Shown piece after piece: positions 60,819-64,000 of a stretch of DNA of 64,000 bases; position 1 is the first letter of the stretch, and every line of letters begins with the position of its first letter. The stretch is from WLWS01 sp965243105 (GTDB lineage Bacteria; Pseudomonadota; Gammaproteobacteria; Eutrophobiales; Eutrophobiaceae), in assembly GCA_965243105.1 (NCBI GenBank), contig CBDEUC010000003.1:62001-126000 (forward strand), given 5' to 3'. Below the pieces are notes generated by a model, which worked only from the letters and a program-made list of their open reading frames with translations, made no database searches and was not told where the DNA came from. A program made the translations under genes and the position numbers.

Positions 60819-61460
60819 CTAGCCCTCGGTCATCACCTCTTCACCATCACCCTCGGCTTCAGCTTCTTCCTGGGCCTTCTTGTATCGCTCGATACGGCGC
60901 TGGATGTCGGACATGAGTCCGTCCATGCCTTCATTCTTGACGATAACCGCGAAGGTATTACGGTAGTTATTTACCAGGGAAACTCCTTCCACGACCACGT
61001 CATACGCGTACCACTCACCATCATTATTCTTCAGCTTGTAGTTGACCGGGATCTCGGAGTTATCAGTCTTGATTATGGTTTCAACAACGGCCCTCTTTCC
61101 CCTGACGACCTCATCCTTGTAGATGATTTCCTCGTTAGTATAGGCCTGGATACGGGAGCGATAGGTTTCTTCTATGTACTGGGAGAAAAATTCAGTAAAA
61201 CGCTCGCGTTCTTCCGGTGTGGCCTTCTTCCAGTTTGTTGCCAGCACACTCTGGGACATGCTGCGAAAATCAAAGCCATCGTCTATAACTGCAGCGATTT
61301 TCTTCCAGCTCTCTTCCCTGTCGATGGATTTGTCCTTGAGGATAGTAATAACCTTGCCTACGGAGTCCTTAACACGGCCCATCGGCGTGGAAAAATCTTC
61401 AGCCATGAGGCTGGAAGATGTCAGTAAAACCAGGATAAAAATGAGTGGACGAACTGTCAT
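60819..61460 (-). CDS. mlaC: Periplasmic phospholipid carrier MlaC (Ttg2D)
   Basis: A 213-residue protein with a signal peptide (to about LMAED). The MlaC fold shows VIDDGFDFRSMSQSVLATNWKKATPEERERFTEFFSQYIEETYRSRI and GEWYAYDVVVEGVSLVNNYRN, the helix-strand parts of the lipid pocket. The C terminus is acidic (EEAEAEGDGEE). It faces mlaFED instead of following mlaD as in the usual mlaFEDCB order, so it has its own promoter. A CRP-like palindrome lies about 200 bases upstream. No mlaB is in the window. Confidence 0.94.
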   Translation of the reverse strand: MTVRPLIFILVLLTSSSLMAEDFSTPMGRVKDSVGKVITILKDKSIDREESWKKIAAVIDDGFDFRSMSQSVLATNWKKATPEERERFTEFFSQYIEETYRSRIQAYTNEEIIYKDEVVRGKRAVVETIIKTDNSEIPVNYKLKNNDGEWYAYDVVVEGVSLVNNYRNTFAVIVKNEGMDGLMSDIQRRIERYKKAQEEAEAEGDGEEVMTEG

Positions 61461-61906
61461 GTCATTCCTCTTATTAGTATGTATTCAAGTGGTTTCAAGG
61501 CTGAACACATATTAACGCCAGCCCGTGATATTCGAAAGCTTTTTGTCCGCCAAATGGGCGCTACAGCTCACTTCCAGGGTCAAAACCTGCTATACCTGCT
61601 TTATAGATTCCGTGTGTCCTTGAAGGTTTCCCGGTAAAGTGTTGATTTTATATGAGTATTTGTGAACCCTGTCACAAAGACATGGGCAGAACCATTTGCA
61701 GGTCAGCCTGCCAATAGCGCTGCGGCTTCTCAATCAGGGCCCGCTTGAGCAACACCTGTTTCCTGTGTCTTTGTCGAGTGGCTGCCCGGGGCGCACGCAA
61801 AATTATCATACGGGGTTCTGGCATAATGAGCGGTTTGTGAACGACATCGGTCCGCAGCTGTCAAAGGCTGGGCGCCGAGAATTGAAAAATAATCCAGGCA
61901 AAACTC
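61461..61906. other. 446-base divergent control region mlaC/grxC
   Basis: No gene is supported. The region holds a CRP-like palindrome at 61661-61676 and a possible -10 TATAAA on the - strand (61605-61600) for mlaC. The open frame at 61696-61980 overlaps grxC out of frame and has no sign of being real. Confidence 0.6.
61661..61676. promoter_or_regulatory. CRP/Vfr-like binding site
   Basis: TGTGA-ACCCTG-TCACA is a perfect match to both CRP half-sites with the correct 6-base spacer, extended by one more complementary base pair (TTGTGA / TCACAA). It lies 200 bases from mlaC and 230 from grxC, between their divergent starts. Confidence 0.65.
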
Positions 61907-62176
61907 ATGACCGTAGAAATTTATACAAAAAACTGGTGTGGATACTGCCGCATGGCAATGGCCCTGCTGGACAAATTTGATATCGAGTACACCAACATCG
62001 ATGTCACCTCTGATCCCGCAATGGAGCAGGAAATGATACAACGCTCCGGCCGACGAACAGTCCCACAGGTGTTTTTTAATAACGAGTCTATCGGTGGCTT
62101 TACCGAGCTGGCCAATCTTTCGGCAAAAACAGACCTGCGTGAACTGGTAAAGGGATCGCCATCCAACGATAGCTGA
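61907..62176 (+). CDS. grxC: Glutaredoxin 3 (CGYC active site)
   Basis: An 89-residue dithiol glutaredoxin that reduces protein disulfides and glutathione mixed disulfides. The active site reads WCGYC, where most GrxC proteins have CPYC. RRTVPQVFFN with the cis-Pro and GGFTEL for glutathione binding are intact. It is 8 bases before the TVP38 gene and probably cotranscribed. Confidence 0.93.
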   Translation: MTVEIYTKNWCGYCRMAMALLDKFDIEYTNIDVTSDPAMEQEMIQRSGRRTVPQVFFNNESIGGFTELANLSAKTDLRELVKGSPSNDS

Positions 62177-62184
62177 GCTTTATA

Positions 62185-62895
62185 ATGAAACCCGGAAAAA
62201 TACTATTGCTGCTGCTTATTATCGGACTGATTGCCGCATTTTTCCTGCTGGGATTTGATGACTATCTCAACCTGGCTTTCCTCAAGGAAAAGCAGGCAGA
62301 ATTCAATGCCTATTACCAGGCAAACCAGTTCCAGACAGCGCTTATATTCTTCTGCACCTATGTGTTGTTTACTGCGCTGTCACTACCAGCTGCCGGGATC
62401 CTTACATTAGCCAGCGGCGCGATATTTGGTTTTGTGATTGGGTCAGTCCTCGCATCCGCCGCCTCAACAGTCGGCGCGACACTGGCATTTCTCGCCGCAA
62501 GATACCTGTTTCGTGACACCATTCAGCAACGCTTTTCCGACAAGTTGAAGATTATCAACGAGGGAATCGAGAAAGACGGGGCCTTTTACCTGTTTACCCT
62601 GCGCCTGGTAGTTATTTTCCCTTTCTTCATGATCAATCTCGTCATGGCATTGACACCCATTCGTACTACTACCTTTGCAGCAGTAAGCTGGGTCGGCATG
62701 CTGGCTGCCACCATGGTATTTGTAAATGCAGGTACACAGCTCGCAAAAATCACAGATGTCGGGGATATTCTCTCATTTCCTTTACTGGCCTCTTTCGCCC
62801 TGCTTGGCCTGTTTCCCCTGATAACCAAGAAAACCGTCGATTTTGTGCGCAGCCGAAAACTCGCAACTGCTGAAGGCAGCGGCGATGGACTCTAA
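62185..62895 (+). CDS. TVP38/TMEM64 (VTT domain) membrane protein
   Basis: A 236-residue membrane protein with five to six helices and a VTT/DedA-like domain: SLPAAGILTLASGAIFGFVIGSVLASAASTVGATLAFLAARYLFRD, then RLVVIFPFFMINLVMALTPIRTTTFAAVSWVGMLAA. Family members are linked to lipid scrambling and polyprenyl-phosphate recycling. Its stop overlaps the start of the FAD-oxidoreductase gene by 11 bases; the same two proteins are fused in some bacteria, which implies joint function. Confidence 0.92.
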   Translation: MKPGKILLLLLIIGLIAAFFLLGFDDYLNLAFLKEKQAEFNAYYQANQFQTALIFFCTYVLFTALSLPAAGILTLASGAIFGFVIGSVLASAASTVGATLAFLAARYLFRDTIQQRFSDKLKIINEGIEKDGAFYLFTLRLVVIFPFFMINLVMALTPIRTTTFAAVSWVGMLAATMVFVNAGTQLAKITDVGDILSFPLLASFALLGLFPLITKKTVDFVRSRKLATAEGSGDGL

Positions 62896-64000
62896 AAAAC
62901 CGGGAAAGTTTGACCGCAACCTGGTCGTTATCGGGGCCGGTTCTGCCGGGCTCGTATCTGCCTATATCGCGGCGGCGGTCAGGGCAAAAGTCACCCTGAT
63001 TGAAAAGCACCGGATGGGCGGGGATTGTCTCAATACCGGTTGTGTCCCCTCAAAAGCGTTGATTCGCTCCGCAAAAGTCGTCGCCCAGGCACGGCGAGCC
63101 ACTGAGCTGGGTTTTAAAAATATCCACGTGGAATTTGATTTTGCGGACATCATGGAAAGGGTGCAGCGCGTCATCAGGACCATAGAACCCCATGACTCTG
63201 TCGAACGTTACACATCACTGGGCGTGGAATGTGTCGAGGGCGAAGCCCGTATCACCTCGCCCTGGACTGTCGAGGTAAACGGGCAAACATTAAGCACGCG
63301 CAATATTATTATCGCCACCGGGGCACGCCCCTTTATCCCCCCCATCCCCGGTATCGAGGACATGGATTATCTCACCTCCGATACTGTGTGGAGTTTACGG
63401 GAACTACCCAGGCGCCTGGTGGTGCTGGGTGGCGGCCCGATCGGCTCAGAACTGGCTCAGTCTTTTGCACGACTTGGCAGCAAGGTCAGCCAGGTGGAAA
63501 TGTTGCCACGTATCCTCGTTCGAGAAGATCCCGAGGTCTCAAAAATTGTCAGTGATAGTTTTAAAAATGATGGCGTTGACGTGCTCATATCGCACAAGGC
63601 CCTGTCTTTTAAAAAGCAGGCAGGGCAAAAAGTCCTTGTTTGTGAGCACGATGGCAAGGAAGTGGAAATCGAGTTTGATCAATTACTGGTTGCCGTTGGC
63701 CGCAAGCCGAACGTGGAAGGCTTTGGCCTTGAAGACCTGGGCATAGCGCTGGATAAAGCAGGCACCGTGACTACCAATGAATACCTGCAAACACTGCATG
63801 AGAATATATTCGCCTGTGGAGACGTGGCCGGACCCTACCAGTTTACTCATACCGCTGCACACCAGGCCTGGTATGCGGCTGTAAATGCCATGTTTGGTCG
63901 TTTCAAAAAGTTCAGGGTCGACTACTCGGTGATTCCCTGGGCGACGTTCACCGAGCCCGAGGTTGCGCGGGTCGGACTGAATGAAACAGAAGCGAAGGAG
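62885..64000 (+). CDS. FAD-dependent disulfide oxidoreductase (mercuric reductase/lipoamide dehydrogenase-like), 3' end outside window
   Basis: The first 372 residues of a class I pyridine-nucleotide disulfide oxidoreductase. FAD motif VIGAGSAGLVSA, redox disulfide GGDCLNTGCVPSKAL, NAD(P) motif VLGGGPIGSEL, and the second FAD contact NIFACGDVAGPYQFTHTAAHQA are present, and the interface domain has begun at the right edge. It lacks the N-terminal heavy-metal domain and, in the part seen, there is no mer neighbour, so true mercuric reductase is unlikely. Being encoded with a TVP38 protein, it is probably membrane-associated electron transfer of unknown purpose. Confidence 0.9.
   Translation, partial: MDSKKPGKFDRNLVVIGAGSAGLVSAYIAAAVRAKVTLIEKHRMGGDCLNTGCVPSKALIRSAKVVAQARRATELGFKNIHVEFDFADIMERVQRVIRTIEPHDSVERYTSLGVECVEGEARITSPWTVEVNGQTLSTRNIIIATGARPFIPPIPGIEDMDYLTSDTVWSLRELPRRLVVLGGGPIGSELAQSFARLGSKVSQVEMLPRILVREDPEVSKIVSDSFKNDGVDVLISHKALSFKKQAGQKVLVCEHDGKEVEIEFDQLLVAVGRKPNVEGFGLEDLGIALDKAGTVTTNEYLQTLHENIFACGDVAGPYQFTHTAAHQAWYAAVNAMFGRFKKFRVDYSVIPWATFTEPEVARVGLNETEAKE

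Noticed and set aside
61696..61980. 94-codon open frame before and across grxC
   Set aside because: It overlaps grxC in another frame and has atypical composition; grxC is certain.
62885..64000. Mercuric reductase and mercury resistance
   Set aside because: The redox motif alone is shared by the whole family; no MerA N-terminal domain or mer genes are seen.
1..64000. CRISPR arrays, tRNA/rRNA genes, insertion sequences, prophage
   Set aside because: None could be recognised by eye; no spaced direct repeats, cloverleaf genes or transposase/integrase frames were found.

Overview
The window looks like chromosomal DNA of a free-living, probably marine, Gammaproteobacterium of moderate GC content. 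The support is the set of families present: SrkA, YhhQ-like transporter, YhbW-like LLM protein, RNase D, SohB, AvtA, DUF2333, the Mla phospholipid transporter, class I PHA synthase and a PEP-CTERM protein. Genus cannot be fixed from the sequence alone. No rRNA, tRNA, CRISPR array, transposase or phage gene was seen. Both ends cut genes: a Sel1-repeat protein at the left and an FAD oxidoreductase at the right.

Region 1 (1-26 kb) is mostly housekeeping and repair: stress kinase SrkA, a fructosamine-kinase/LMW-phosphatase pair (protein deglycation), thiopurine methyltransferase, a queuosine-precursor transporter, a cold-shock protein with its terminator, RNase D, a membrane diguanylate cyclase, an AAA+ ATPase, an MsbA-like ABC exporter, SohB, AvtA, glycerate kinase, an M28 peptidase, PHA synthase and a cytochrome c. 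A terminator-shaped hairpin sits on top of the start codon of a YVTN beta-propeller gene (19434-19484), and another lies just before srkA (705-735).

Region 2 (24-45.4 kb) is the most interesting part. It is an accessory catabolic island: SSS symporter with DUF3311 partner, EamA transporter, two glutathione transferases, a TonB-dependent receptor, two GntR regulators, and an operon of HMG-CoA-lyase-like protein, HyuA, HyuB, cysteine hydrolase, LLM oxidoreductase and SDR. Divergent from that operon are a CaiB/BaiF CoA-transferase and a VOC protein, followed by a peroxiredoxin, a quinone-oxidoreductase-like enzyme, two SnoaL-like paralogues and an Asp/Glu/hydantoin-racemase-like protein. The 8-mer TGTATACA, often extended to ATTGTATACAAT, occurs eight times in the window. 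All eight copies lie between 26.1 and 45.4 kb, and seven of them are directly upstream of these transcription units. At the receptor gene the site overlaps a good -35 element. I infer one regulon, probably controlled by the FCD-type GntR protein at 31522, for uptake and breakdown of an unidentified compound, possibly a hydantoin- or lactam-like ring.

Region 3 (45.5-64 kb) holds a small membrane protein with a MoxR ATPase and a CoxE-like VWA protein (with a strongly structured spacer between the last two), a response regulator-TPR protein with a soluble histidine kinase, a PEP-CTERM protein behind a sigma-54-type promoter, a CigR-like protein, AsmA, DNA polymerase IV, and a 1072-residue exported Sel1 protein carrying six copies of a GFFKRLFGKKD-type module. 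After these come mlaFED with mlaC in convergent orientation, glutaredoxin, and a TVP38/FAD-oxidoreductase pair. A CRP-like palindrome lies between mlaC and grxC.
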